A stretch of DNA of 64,000 nucleotides from Algoriphagus iocasae. Its GTDB lineage: Bacteria > Bacteroidota > Bacteroidia > Cytophagales > Cyclobacteriaceae. This document shows, in pieces, positions 26,962-36,128 of the stretch. Below the pieces are notes generated by a model. The model saw nothing but the letters and a program-made list of their open reading frames with translations, was not told the DNA's origin and ran no database searches. The stretch's first letter is position 1; every line of letters begins with the position of its first letter. The DNA lies in NCBI RefSeq assembly GCF_014206875.1, contig NZ_JACIJO010000002.1, forward strand, positions 992,001-1,056,000, in the 5' to 3' direction. Position numbers and translations under genes: made by a program.

Positions 26962-28291
26962 TTTGGCCTTTTTGGCCCTCTTGTCCATTATTCTAACAAG
27001 TTCTTGTAGTGACCCAGCCACAGTAGGCATCGAGTTAGCTCCTGAAAACAACCAGATTGGGGTGTTTTTTGAGGAGCTAGACTTACCTGCTGAGGTAGTG
27101 TTATTGGATTCGTTTAATACAACCAACAAAGGAAATGTAATTGTTGGGGTGGAAGAGGACGATTATTTCGGTAAAACTGAAGGGACAGGATACACAAGAA
27201 TGTATTTCGAAACTTCCGACGAAAGACCCGATGATCAGGCATTTTTAGATTCCATGATTTTTGAGGTCAGTGTTACTGGTGTTAACGGTACTGATCTTGA
27301 TCAACCTAAACGTATTTCTATTCATCGGCTGACCGAGTCAATTCTCGATACTACTTATTATAATTTTGATAAGTTGATGTATGAGGAATTACCGATTGCC
27401 TCTGGTGAATTTGTGTTTGGAGAAGTTCAGGACACTGTTGTATCCATGAATATCACTCAGGAATTCCAAGAAGAACTATTTGGTAAAATGGTTTTTGGAT
27501 TTGAGTTTAATGATCTATTTAGATTCAGAGATTATTTACCAGGAATGGCCATTAAAGGACGTGATGGAGATAATACCTCTTTTGAAATTGATCTAGGCGA
27601 TAATACTAGAATTGCTACCTATTACCATCATTTAGGAGATACTGCATCTACTTTATATGAAATTAATACATCCTCCTCGAGGTATTTTAGTGGAATTGAA
27701 AGTGATAGATCAGGTACGCCAACAAGTGTTGTAACTGAATTGGGTAAGAATTATACTACAGGATCTTTGGTAGGGCTTAAAGCTGGTTTAGGAATGGTCA
27801 TAAAAGTGGATACAAGCCCTCTTGACGCATTTTTGGATACACTTTCTGGAATTACCTTTAACCAAGTTAATCTTGAAATTGGTGAGATTGAACCTGTTCC
27901 AGAGGGAAAAAGTCCTTCAAGTCCTCTTTCTCTTTATTTTACAGATAATTCCAATAAAATTCTAGAGGGAAGTAACACGCTTTACCTTTCGGTACAAGCT
28001 GATGGGCAATTTCAAGTTTATACAAACGAAGCTGGAGACGTTGTTCCTTCCACAACTTACCCTGCTTCAGTGAGATTCGATTCAGAGACGAACATGTATT
28101 CTCAATTAGTAACATCACATGTAAATGCAATATTTAGAGGGCAACTGACTAGAAAAGATTGGTTAATATATGGAGGGTTCTCAAGCAGCAAGGTTGGAAC
28201 CAGTGGAGATATTTTTAGACAATCTATGAGGCAATTCGTCGTTGATTCAAATAAAATTAAGTTAAAGGTGATTTATTCTAAAATAAGGTAA
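26921..28291 (+). CDS. DUF4270 family lipoprotein
   Basis: 456 residues from the ATG at 26921, which gives a compact signal peptide ending in a TSSC lipobox (Cys about residue 29); the frame is open to 26888, but that start spoils the signal. The mature part is mostly beta-strand and rich in Asp and Thr, as in DUF4270. Function unknown; probably outer-membrane anchored. The start lies inside the preceding gene (41-nt overlap), so the two are probably translated together. A strong terminator follows. Confidence 0.82.
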   Translation: MKSSTAFTQVSPVNLAFLALLSIILTSSCSDPATVGIELAPENNQIGVFFEELDLPAEVVLLDSFNTTNKGNVIVGVEEDDYFGKTEGTGYTRMYFETSDERPDDQAFLDSMIFEVSVTGVNGTDLDQPKRISIHRLTESILDTTYYNFDKLMYEELPIASGEFVFGEVQDTVVSMNITQEFQEELFGKMVFGFEFNDLFRFRDYLPGMAIKGRDGDNTSFEIDLGDNTRIATYYHHLGDTASTLYEINTSSSRYFSGIESDRSGTPTSVVTELGKNYTTGSLVGLKAGLGMVIKVDTSPLDAFLDTLSGITFNQVNLEIGEIEPVPEGKSPSSPLSLYFTDNSNKILEGSNTLYLSVQADGQFQVYTNEAGDVVPSTTYPASVRFDSETNMYSQLVTSHVNAIFRGQLTRKDWLIYGGFSSSKVGTSGDIFRQSMRQFVVDSNKIKLKVIYSKIR

Positions 28292-28315
28292 AACCCTTTT
28301 GACTTTATTATAGGT

Positions 28316-28353
28316 AGCCTACTTCTTTTTTTAAGAAGTAGGCTGTTTTTTTT
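28316..28353 (+). terminator. Terminator of the GT5-DUF4270 operon
   Basis: Perfect 12-bp stem AGCCTACTTCTT / AAGAAGTAGGCT with a 5-nt T loop and a long T-run. Confidence 0.92.
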
Positions 28354-28366
28354 GGCATGAATACTG

Positions 28367-28374
28367 TTTCTTTG
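28367..28374 (+). promoter_or_regulatory. TTTCTTTG, -7-like element for glmS
   Basis: One mismatch (T for A at position 2) to TAnnTTTG, 35 nt upstream of the glmS ATG. Confidence 0.4.
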
Positions 28375-28409
28375 CGAAAGTCTAAAACATCAACCAATTA
28401 TTTTTAACT

Positions 28410-30251
28410 ATGTGTGGAATTGTCGCTTATGTGGGGCAACAAGAAGCTTTGCCAATTATCATCAAAGGATTAAGAAGATTAGAATACCGAGGTTACGATA
28501 GTGCCGGAGTAGCTCTACTCGATGAGCAAGGCTTAAGTGTCTATAAAAAGAAGGGAAAAGTATCCGAGCTTGAGAAATTTTTAGAGACCAATCTAAATCT
28601 CACTTCCAAAATCGGAATTGGTCATACAAGATGGGCAACCCATGGTGAACCTAATGATGTCAATGCCCATCCTCATTATTCTTCTTCAGAACACCTTGCA
28701 ATTATTCATAATGGAATCATCGAAAATTATGAGGTACTCAAAAAAGATCTTGAGAAGAAAGGTTATCATTTTCAAAGTGATACGGATACGGAAGTATTCA
28801 TCAAATTCATTGAGGATATTTATGTAAATAATGATTGTAGCCTGGAAGAAGCATTAAGGCTGGCACTTCATAAAGTGGTTGGTGCTTATGCCATAGTTTT
28901 GATCAATAAGGATGAACCTGATACTTTAATTGCTGCGAGAAAAGGTTCTCCATTAGTGATTGGGGTAGGAGAAGATGAATACTTTTTGGCCTCTGATGCA
29001 ACTCCAATCATCGAGTACACGAATAAAGTTGTTTATCTGGACGATTACGAAATAGCAGTAATCCGAGATAATAAGCTTCAGGTTAAAACCATAGAAAACG
29101 TACAGACCAATCCTTATATCAACCAATTGGAGTTGGAGTTAGAGGCAATTGAAAAAGGTGGCTATGAGCATTTTATGCTTAAAGAAATCTATGAACAGCC
29201 AAAATCCATTGCGGATTGTCTAAGAGGAAGATTAGATGCTAAGTCTGGTAGATTAGTTCTCGGTGGTTTGAGGGATTATATGAACAAATTCCAGAATGCC
29301 GAACGAATCATCATTACAGCTTGCGGAACTTCTTGGCACGCTGGATTGGTAGCTGAATACCTTTTTGAAGAATTTGCTCGCGTACCAGTGGAAGTAGAAT
29401 ATGCTTCAGAATTCAGGTATAGAAATCCGGTTATCAGTGAAAAGGATTTTGTCATCGCAATCTCACAATCTGGGGAAACAGCGGACACCTTGGCAGCAAT
29501 TGAATTAGCCAAATCAAAAGGTGCTACTATTTTTGGAGTTTGTAATGTGGTAGGATCTTCAATTCCTAGGGCAACTCACGCTGGTTCATATACCCATGCA
29601 GGACCTGAAATAGGGGTCGCTTCTACCAAAGCATTCACGGCTCAAATTTCCGTTTTAGCAATGATGGCCTTGAAACTAGGTTTCCAAAGAGGAACCTTGA
29701 CAGAAAGCAGATACATTCAGCTTTTACATGAATTAGGTTCTGTCCCTGCTAAAGTTGAAAAAGCATTGCAATCCAATGATGTGATCAAATACATCGCCGG
29801 AGAATACAAAGATGTAAGAAATGCACTTTACCTGGGAAGAGGCTATAATTTCCCTGTTGCATTAGAAGGAGCTTTGAAGTTGAAAGAAATTTCCTATATC
29901 CATGCAGAAGGCTATCCGGCAGCAGAAATGAAGCATGGGCCAATTGCATTGATTGACGAAGAGATGCCAGTTATTTTCATCGCAACTCAAGATAGCTCGT
30001 ATGAGAAAGTCGTTTCAAACATTCAAGAGGTTAAAGCTCGAAAAGGAAAAGTTATTGCTGTGGTAACAGAAGGTGATACTACTGTGAAAAGTATGGCAGA
30101 CCATGTCATAGAAATTCCGCCGATTCATGAGGCATTTGTGCCTTTAGTAGCGGTTGTACCACTCCAGTTGTTATCCTATCATATAGCAGTATTGCGGGGC
30201 TGTAATGTCGATCAGCCAAGAAACTTGGCAAAATCAGTTACAGTAGAATAA
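28410..30251 (+). CDS. glmS: Glutamine--fructose-6-phosphate aminotransferase (isomerizing)
   Basis: 613 residues. First step of UDP-GlcNAc synthesis: glucosamine 6-phosphate from fructose 6-phosphate and glutamine. Cys2 is the N-terminal nucleophile of the glutaminase domain (MCGIVAYVG; about 1-220, with RWATHG and HNGIIEN). Two SIS sugar-isomerase domains follow (about 290-420, with SQSGETADT, and 460-595). No GlmS ribozyme is expected in this phylum and none is evident in the short leader. glmM, the next pathway step, is at 53302-54696. Confidence 0.98.
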   Translation: MCGIVAYVGQQEALPIIIKGLRRLEYRGYDSAGVALLDEQGLSVYKKKGKVSELEKFLETNLNLTSKIGIGHTRWATHGEPNDVNAHPHYSSSEHLAIIHNGIIENYEVLKKDLEKKGYHFQSDTDTEVFIKFIEDIYVNNDCSLEEALRLALHKVVGAYAIVLINKDEPDTLIAARKGSPLVIGVGEDEYFLASDATPIIEYTNKVVYLDDYEIAVIRDNKLQVKTIENVQTNPYINQLELELEAIEKGGYEHFMLKEIYEQPKSIADCLRGRLDAKSGRLVLGGLRDYMNKFQNAERIIITACGTSWHAGLVAEYLFEEFARVPVEVEYASEFRYRNPVISEKDFVIAISQSGETADTLAAIELAKSKGATIFGVCNVVGSSIPRATHAGSYTHAGPEIGVASTKAFTAQISVLAMMALKLGFQRGTLTESRYIQLLHELGSVPAKVEKALQSNDVIKYIAGEYKDVRNALYLGRGYNFPVALEGALKLKEISYIHAEGYPAAEMKHGPIALIDEEMPVIFIATQDSSYEKVVSNIQEVKARKGKVIAVVTEGDTTVKSMADHVIEIPPIHEAFVPLVAVVPLQLLSYHIAVLRGCNVDQPRNLAKSVTVE

Positions 30252-30255
30252 ATAG

Positions 30256-30286
30256 AATGGCTGTCCAAAAAGGGCAGCCATTTTTT
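30256..30286. terminator. Bidirectional terminator between glmS and the Kazal lipoprotein
   Basis: Stem AATGGCTGTCC / GGGCAGCCATT around an A loop, followed by T6. It lies between two convergent stops and its T-run overlaps the stop codon of the minus-strand gene. Confidence 0.85.
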
Positions 30287-30509
30287 AATTACATGCACCT
30301 TCTGTCCAGGAAGTAACGCCCGCCAAATCTGCTTCACAAGCATTTCCATAGGTCTTTCTGTCACAGCCACAAACTGGATTATATTCTAATGTACAAGCTC
30401 CGACCCTGATTTTCTCCGGATCGATACAATTTTTAATAGGCTCTTCATTTTCGCAGGCAAATGACGAAAGTAAAACCAATATGCTTAATATTAATTTCAA
30501 TATTTTCAT
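30285..30509 (-). CDS. Kazal-type protease-inhibitor-like lipoprotein
   Basis: 74 residues from the ATG at 30509. A lipoprotein signal ends in SSFAC; the mature part has six cysteines in Kazal order, with CTLEYNPVCGCD followed by TYGNACEADLAGV and a final GACN. Kazal domains inhibit serine proteases through the loop before the CGCD motif (here around LEYNP). Bacterial single-Kazal lipoproteins are known but uncharacterised; it may protect the cell surface from its own or foreign proteases. It is convergent with glmS and has no operon partner. Confidence 0.82.
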   Translation of the reverse strand: MKILKLILSILVLLSSFACENEEPIKNCIDPEKIRVGACTLEYNPVCGCDRKTYGNACEADLAGVTSWTEGACN

Positions 30510-30597
30510 GACTATTGAACGTTGAATAGACTTGTAATGCAACTGGAATCCTGTTTTTTAGTTTTTATTGGATTTTCAGGCTACCGATAAAATTCCC

Positions 30598-30605
30598 TAC
30601 TTTTG
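30598..30605 (+). promoter_or_regulatory. TAnnTTTG -7 element for prfA
   Basis: TACTTTTG, 18 nt upstream of the ATG at 30624. An in-frame TTG at 30603 is the last three bases of this element and so is not the start. Confidence 0.65.
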
Positions 30606-30623
30606 CAACGCGAAAGAAAAATT

Positions 30624-31700
30624 ATGCTGGACAAATTACAAGCCCTTAAAGATCGATTTGAAGAAGTTGGACAACTAATCGTATTGCCTGAAAGTATGGC
30701 GGATATGAGCAAGTATGCCAAGCTGACTAAGGAATACAAAGATTTGGAGAAAATTGTGGCCGTGTATGACGAGTATAAATTAGTACTTCAAAACATCACT
30801 AGCTCCAAAGAACTCCTGGATAAAGAGAAAGATCCTGACTTTAGAGATATGGCGAAAGCCGAAATCGAAGAGTTAAAGGATCGAAAAGAAGTCTTAGAAG
30901 CTGATCTCAAACAACTGCTGATCCCGAAGGATCCGAATGATTCCAAAGACTGTATCCTGGAAATCCGGGGAGGTACTGGTGGGGATGAAGCAGCAATTTT
31001 TGCAGGTGACTTGTTCAGAATGTATGAGCGTTTTTGTGAAATGCAGGGTTGGAAATTGACAGTGCTCGATTTGACTTTTGGCTCAGCAGGTGGTTACAAA
31101 GAAATTATTGCCACAGTTTCTGGCGCAGATGTTTACGGTATGCTCAAGTATGAATCTGGTGTCCACCGGGTACAGAGAGTTCCTGCGACTGAATCTCAAG
31201 GAAGAGTTCATACCTCCGCTGCTTCGGTGGCGGTATTGCCAGAAATGGATGAAGTAGAAGTACATCTCGATATGAATGATATCAGAAAAGATACTTTCTG
31301 TTCTTCAGGACCAGGAGGTCAGTCTGTAAACACCACTTATTCAGCTGTTCGATTGACACATGGTCCAACAGGATTGGTTGTAACCTGTCAGGATGAAAAG
31401 TCTCAGATCAAAAACTTTGAGAAAGCTTTGAAAGTGTTACGTTCAAGAATCTATGAAATCGAATTGGCGAAGCATAATGAAGCAGTAGGTGCCCAAAGAA
31501 GATCCATGGTGGGAAGTGGTGACAGATCAGACAAAATCAGAACTTACAATTACTCTCAGTCACGTGTCACCGATCACAGAATCAACAAAACTGTCTACAA
31601 TCTACCCGATGTGATGGATGGGCATATTGAGGATTTTATTTCCGCTTTGAGGTTTGCAGAAAACTTAGAGAAAATGCAGGCCACTGGAATGGAAGAATAG
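30624..31700 (+). CDS. prfA: Peptide chain release factor 1
   Basis: 358 residues, reading UAA and UAG. It has the RF1 codon-recognition tripeptide PAT (RVPATESQGR) and the universal GGQ (GPGGQSVNT, about 229-233) that triggers peptidyl-tRNA hydrolysis. The ATG at 30624 is chosen because the only upstream start lies in the -7 element. A methyltransferase gene (prmC), often next to prfA elsewhere, is absent here. Confidence 0.97.
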   Translation: MLDKLQALKDRFEEVGQLIVLPESMADMSKYAKLTKEYKDLEKIVAVYDEYKLVLQNITSSKELLDKEKDPDFRDMAKAEIEELKDRKEVLEADLKQLLIPKDPNDSKDCILEIRGGTGGDEAAIFAGDLFRMYERFCEMQGWKLTVLDLTFGSAGGYKEIIATVSGADVYGMLKYESGVHRVQRVPATESQGRVHTSAASVAVLPEMDEVEVHLDMNDIRKDTFCSSGPGGQSVNTTYSAVRLTHGPTGLVVTCQDEKSQIKNFEKALKVLRSRIYEIELAKHNEAVGAQRRSMVGSGDRSDKIRTYNYSQSRVTDHRINKTVYNLPDVMDGHIEDFISALRFAENLEKMQATGMEE

Positions 31701-31717
31701 AGCCTTTTTGAACAGAA

Positions 31718-31725
31718 TAATTTTG
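31718..31725 (+). promoter_or_regulatory. TAnnTTTG element upstream of the GNAT gene
   Basis: TAATTTTG, 59 nt upstream of the ATG at 31785, just after the prfA stop. Confidence 0.4.
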
Positions 31726-31784
31726 GCAATTTTATTGTTTTTGAGAATAGCCTATTAACTTGAGGAATTAATCAAACGACTTTT

Positions 31785-32315
31785 ATGAATATAGCAGGAG
31801 AAAGAGGTATAAGTTTAGTGACTTGGAATGAGTCCCATTTTCATCAGCTCTATCCTCTTGCCAACAATCCAAAAATTGCCATGAATCTGAAGGATAGCTT
31901 CCCTCAGCCTTACACCATTCATGATGCCCGTCATTGGATTGAACACAATCAGAAATTCAATCCACCGCAAAATTTTGCCATTGAGTTTGAAGGGAAACTG
32001 GCCGGAGCAATTGGGGCAGAACGTGGGAAAGATGAACTTCGCACAAATATGGAATTAGGATTTTGGGTAGGAGAACCTTTTTGGGGTAAAGGAATTGCGA
32101 ATGAAGCAGTAAAGCTTTATACCAAGTTCATTTTTGAGAAATTTGATATTCAAAGACTATTTGCGCAAGTCTATGATTTTAATGGCCAGTCCATGAATGT
32201 TCTCGAAAAAGCAGGATATATCCCGGAAGCAATTTTGAAGAAAGCATTTGTGAAAAACGGTGTGGTCGGCGATATTTTCCAATACGTTATCGTACGAGGC
32301 GAACAACCTCAATAA
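31785..32315 (+). CDS. GNAT N-acetyltransferase (RimJ/RimL type)
   Basis: 176 residues of the Acetyltransf_3 group. The acetyl-CoA binding segment is LGFWVGEPFWGKGIANEAVK (about 92-111), and NGQSMNVLEKAGY near residue 140 is the usual C-terminal motif. It may acetylate a protein N-terminus or a small molecule; the substrate is unknown. It ends 6 bp from the convergent YCF48 gene with no clear terminator between. Confidence 0.88.
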   Translation: MNIAGERGISLVTWNESHFHQLYPLANNPKIAMNLKDSFPQPYTIHDARHWIEHNQKFNPPQNFAIEFEGKLAGAIGAERGKDELRTNMELGFWVGEPFWGKGIANEAVKLYTKFIFEKFDIQRLFAQVYDFNGQSMNVLEKAGYIPEAILKKAFVKNGVVGDIFQYVIVRGEQPQ

Positions 32316-32321
32316 CTAGCT

Positions 32322-35132
32322 TTATTTTACTACTACTTTCCTGATAACCGTCTGATGATGGTTTTTTAACCGTATCAATATAATACCCCTAGGCAAATCA
32401 GTCAGATAAATCTCTGTCTGACCCTCATAAATCTGGCCTTGAAGAAGTTTTTGTCCTAAAGTATTGATCACCGTTACCTCCTGAAATTTTGATAAATTTT
32501 CTGAAGAAATGGTCAAAAATCCTTGGCTCGGATTTGGATAAATTTTCAGTGCCAAATCGGCCTCGGGCTCTATCCCTGTAATAATATTTACATTGACGGT
32601 TAATAGTCTAGGTTCTCCGTCATTACAAGAGTTTTGGGGAGTTACTTTTATCGTAAAATCTCCTTCCAAGAGCCATTCAACAATGATTTTGTGAGACCCT
32701 TGTCCTGAAAGTATACTTCCTCCATTTCCGCTGATTTCCCATTGATAATCGATTCCATCTAAAGGTTCCACTTCATAAGAATAGGTGTCAAAACCAACCT
32801 GAACATCACCTTGGATCTCACTTGGCTGATCTGGTGCAGCATTTATCAGAATATCTTTTAGAATAGGCTCTGACTTTCCACACTGATTTTCCAGTACCAC
32901 ACTTATTTGATGTTCTCCGGTTTCTATCCATTGGACTTGAATCTCATGTGAATTTTCACCTTCTATAATTTCACCTCCATTCACCGTCCATAAATAGTCA
33001 ATGCCCTCTATTCTTTCCAAAGAATAAGTTTCAGGTTGATTGGTACAAACAGATCCATTTCCTTCGATTTCTAAGTTAGAATCTGGTTTTGAAACCACTA
33101 ATACCTCCAAAGCTGAAGTTTCGCCATTTCCGCAGAAATTTTGTCTGCTTACAAAAACTCCTTGCCTACCAGATGTGGTCCAGTTTACTTGAATCGTTGT
33201 GGTGCCTTGTCCGGAAATAATTTCTCCTCCATCCACTCTCCAGACGATTTGAGATCCGGAAACTGCTGCGTCTTCTACCTGATAAAACGAAGTGCCTATA
33301 CAAACTTCTGTTTCACCGGTGATTTCACTGATGCCGGGAGGTGGTACACAGGTATATGTAAGAATTGTTCCATCATCTCCGGCTGTAAATGCCACTAGGG
33401 ATGTTCCCATACTGACAGAATTAAGATCTCTTACAGTACCACTTTCTATTTTTAACCAGCTTTCGCCTCCGTCTTTTGTCTGTAAAGTCAATCCATTATC
33501 GCCCACAATCATCCCAATATTCTCATCCCAAAAATCAACCGAATTAAGGTTTTCAGTAACTCCTGAGTTAATGCTTCGCCAGGTTTTGGCCATGTCTTCG
33601 GATTTTAAAATTACACCTCCATCTCCTACGATTACTGAGGTATTAGAATCCAGTTTAGCCAATGCTTTCAAATCCTGATCTGTCAATTTTGGGAGATTTT
33701 CCCAAGTGTTTCCTCCATTTGTCCAGCTAATCTGGCCATTATCGCCGATAGCAAATCCAACCTGATAATCAAAGTAGGTGACATCTTTCAAGTTTTCAGA
33801 AGTGTTTGTAGCAATGTTTGAATCCCAAGTTCCACCCGAATCAAAGGATCTGGCGATATATCCATTGGTTCCGGTCACATATAAAACTGATGGGGCAAAC
33901 AAGTAAAAACCAGTGATGCTTTCTGCTGTGGAAGCAGGAACAGGAACCCAGGCCGAACCTCCATTTCCTGTTCTATACATTTTTCCGGATTCTCCACTTG
34001 CATACCCAAACCCAGTATTCCAGAAATCAATGCTGATGATATCAAGCGGCTCAGGAAGAGGTCTACTTATTATAGAAGTGGCTGCATTGGAGGTGACAAA
34101 AAATTGCCCATTATCCCCGGCAATAAACCCGGTCCGATCTGATTTAAAATCTATGGAATTGAAATTTGTGCGATATCCTGCTAGTCTTGTTGACCAGCTT
34201 GAACCTGAATTGACAGAACTGATTAAATATCCATCTTGACCTACCGCTAAGGCAAGATTGCTTTCCGGAAGAAATTCTATTGAATTGATTTTTCTTGTAT
34301 TCGTTGCGCCTAAATTTATTTTAGAAAAAGAAGCGCCGGAATTGGTAGATTTTAATAAAGTACCTTGATCTCCTCCTACTAGCAATATTCGGTCATCCAC
34401 AGAGTGGATGACAAGTTTTAATAAATCTACAGTAACTCCACTGGTTAAAGCCGCCCAATTTTCCCCTCCGTCTGTGGTCTTATAGATTTTTCCTTCTGCA
34501 CCTGATACATATCCTACCGATTCATTGGAAAAGGAAACAGAATAGATCGCGCTGTTAAATGGCATAGGGTTTTTTGTGAAATTGGAACCTCCATTTTCAG
34601 TTTTAAGGAAAGTACCTTGATCACCCACAACAAAACCTAATTGGTCACTTAAAAAGAAAATTTCATTCAAATTTGAGGATGTGGTTGATGAAATTACTTG
34701 CCAAGAGTTGCCTTGATTTTCAGAAAGGAGAATTACACCTGATTCTCCAACTGCTAGGATACGATTGTCATTGACTTTCGAAATACTTTTTAAAGAATTT
34801 TCTGTAGGGCTATTGATTATACTCCATTGTATTCCCCCGTCCTGACTTTTTAGAATTGTACCACCTTCACCAATAGCAATGACAATTGTTTCATTGATGA
34901 TCAGCAAATCATTGAGGCGTTGAACTTCAGGGATTCGAGTTTCGCTCCAAGTTAAACCGCCGTCATCTGTACGAATAATCAGATTTTCTCCCACAGCTAA
35001 CCCAATAGATGAATTTGCCCAAGTGACTGATTCCAGATCCAGCCCCCAACTCTGCATTCTTTTCCAAGTTTGGCCAAAAAGTGATGGGCTCAAAAAAAGA
35101 CAGATAACTGTGACGTAAAAAACCTTCCGCAT
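32322..35132 (-). CDS. YCF48/BNR-repeat protein with PKD-like domains and T9SS sorting domain
   Basis: 936 residues, exported (signal peptide about 1-22, ending SLFGQ). About ten to twelve repeats of the form xxGENGTILKSxDGGxxW build beta-propellers over residues 25-590. Three Ig/PKD-like repeats of about 85 residues follow (each with a GxxxICxxx...WxVxGGxIxxGxG pattern), then a C-terminal type A T9SS sorting domain with IYPNPSQG and a final VIRKVVVK. It should be secreted through the type IX system and attached to the surface. The ATG at 35132 is preferred to 35144, which would be only 9 nt from the -7 element. Role unknown; adhesion is plausible. Confidence 0.85.
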   Translation of the reverse strand: MRKVFYVTVICLFLSPSLFGQTWKRMQSWGLDLESVTWANSSIGLAVGENLIIRTDDGGLTWSETRIPEVQRLNDLLIINETIVIAIGEGGTILKSQDGGIQWSIINSPTENSLKSISKVNDNRILAVGESGVILLSENQGNSWQVISSTTSSNLNEIFFLSDQLGFVVGDQGTFLKTENGGSNFTKNPMPFNSAIYSVSFSNESVGYVSGAEGKIYKTTDGGENWAALTSGVTVDLLKLVIHSVDDRILLVGGDQGTLLKSTNSGASFSKINLGATNTRKINSIEFLPESNLALAVGQDGYLISSVNSGSSWSTRLAGYRTNFNSIDFKSDRTGFIAGDNGQFFVTSNAATSIISRPLPEPLDIISIDFWNTGFGYASGESGKMYRTGNGGSAWVPVPASTAESITGFYLFAPSVLYVTGTNGYIARSFDSGGTWDSNIATNTSENLKDVTYFDYQVGFAIGDNGQISWTNGGNTWENLPKLTDQDLKALAKLDSNTSVIVGDGGVILKSEDMAKTWRSINSGVTENLNSVDFWDENIGMIVGDNGLTLQTKDGGESWLKIESGTVRDLNSVSMGTSLVAFTAGDDGTILTYTCVPPPGISEITGETEVCIGTSFYQVEDAAVSGSQIVWRVDGGEIISGQGTTTIQVNWTTSGRQGVFVSRQNFCGNGETSALEVLVVSKPDSNLEIEGNGSVCTNQPETYSLERIEGIDYLWTVNGGEIIEGENSHEIQVQWIETGEHQISVVLENQCGKSEPILKDILINAAPDQPSEIQGDVQVGFDTYSYEVEPLDGIDYQWEISGNGGSILSGQGSHKIIVEWLLEGDFTIKVTPQNSCNDGEPRLLTVNVNIITGIEPEADLALKIYPNPSQGFLTISSENLSKFQEVTVINTLGQKLLQGQIYEGQTEIYLTDLPRGIILIRLKNHHQTVIRKVVVK

Positions 35133-35152
35133 AATTGGACGCATTAATCAAA

Positions 35153-35160
35153 CAAAAATA
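35153..35160 (-). promoter_or_regulatory. TAnnTTTG -7 element for the YCF48/T9SS gene
   Basis: TATTTTTG on the minus strand, 20 nt upstream of the preferred ATG. Confidence 0.5.
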
Positions 35161-35281
35161 CGGGAATTACTTACTTAGCAAAGTGAAGTGCCTTATTGAG
35201 GCATAAAAGATTAAGTGAATCTGGAATCTTTGGAATCCTATGGTTAGGATTTGTACTTTTATTAATTCAAATAGCTTTCAA

Positions 35282-35935
35282 ATGAAGAATTACTTGACGC
35301 TCCTTATTTTCTCTGTCTTGGTTTTTTCCTGCGGGCCTCGCGAAAGAGTTTCCAAAGAAGTTTTTGATGAAGTAAACAAGACCATGGAAGTCAAAAGGGT
35401 GACTGATGCTGAGATTACTCAGGAAGCAATGATTTGGGGAGACTCTATTACTACTTTAGCACAAAAGAATTTGATTTCAAATCTTCAAAAAGCTATTGAA
35501 GAAGGAGGCTTAGTTTATGCGATCCAGTTTTGCAATGAAAATGCTTCTGAATTAACTGATGTTTTGGATCCTTCAGAGGGTGTAATAATAAAGCGTGTTT
35601 CAACCAAAAACAGAAATCCTTTAAATGTACCTGATGAAGATGAAGCACAGATATTAGATGCATATGCTTATAATTCTGAACAAGGATTGGAAAGTGAACC
35701 AAATATTCAGAAAATAGAAAATGGTGAGGTATTATTATATACCAAAGCCATTATTTTCCCTGGGGGTTTGTGCCAAAATTGCCATGGAGACCCAGATTCT
35801 GAATTATCTCCAGATGTTCTAAATGAAATCAAGAATCGTTACCCTCAGGACCAAGCTTTTGGTTTTAAAACTGGCGATTTAAGAGGTATGTGGTCGGTCA
35901 AAATGCCTAAAAAAAGTATCGTAAATAGGCTATAA
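35282..35935 (+). CDS. DUF3365 (Tll0287-like) heme-binding lipoprotein
   Basis: 217 residues from the ATG at 35282, which starts a lipoprotein signal ending in FSCGP. The body matches DUF3365: AIQFCNENA near residue 83, KRVSTKNRNPLN near 107, and the c-type heme motif CQNCHG (about 163-168). It is probably a periplasmic cytochrome with a signal-sensing-like fold; redox partner unknown. The longer frame from 35240 adds residues that do not fit a signal peptide. It stands alone. Confidence 0.82.
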   Translation: MKNYLTLLIFSVLVFSCGPRERVSKEVFDEVNKTMEVKRVTDAEITQEAMIWGDSITTLAQKNLISNLQKAIEEGGLVYAIQFCNENASELTDVLDPSEGVIIKRVSTKNRNPLNVPDEDEAQILDAYAYNSEQGLESEPNIQKIENGEVLLYTKAIIFPGGLCQNCHGDPDSELSPDVLNEIKNRYPQDQAFGFKTGDLRGMWSVKMPKKSIVNRL

Positions 35936-36015
35936 TCCAATAGAAAATTGGAGAATTGTTGAAGACTTTAATTCAATCTACTGAATTATTGATTTTTCAA
36001 TTTTTTTTAACTTTT

Positions 36016-36032
36016 GTTAACGTATCGTTAAC
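36016..36032. promoter_or_regulatory. Perfect palindrome GTTAACG-TAT-CGTTAAC, candidate operator
   Basis: Seven-base arms with a 3-bp spacer, about 230 bp upstream of susC, directly after a TAACTTTTG that is near the -7 consensus. The position fits a repressor site over a transcription start. The regulator is unknown. Confidence 0.45.
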
Positions 36033-36128
36033 GAATAATAACTTCATTTTCGAATTAAAAAACGAAGGGTTTAATCTTGTGTTGAAATAATGCATTTTCG
36101 CTTGATTAAATTATATTTTATTGCAAGA

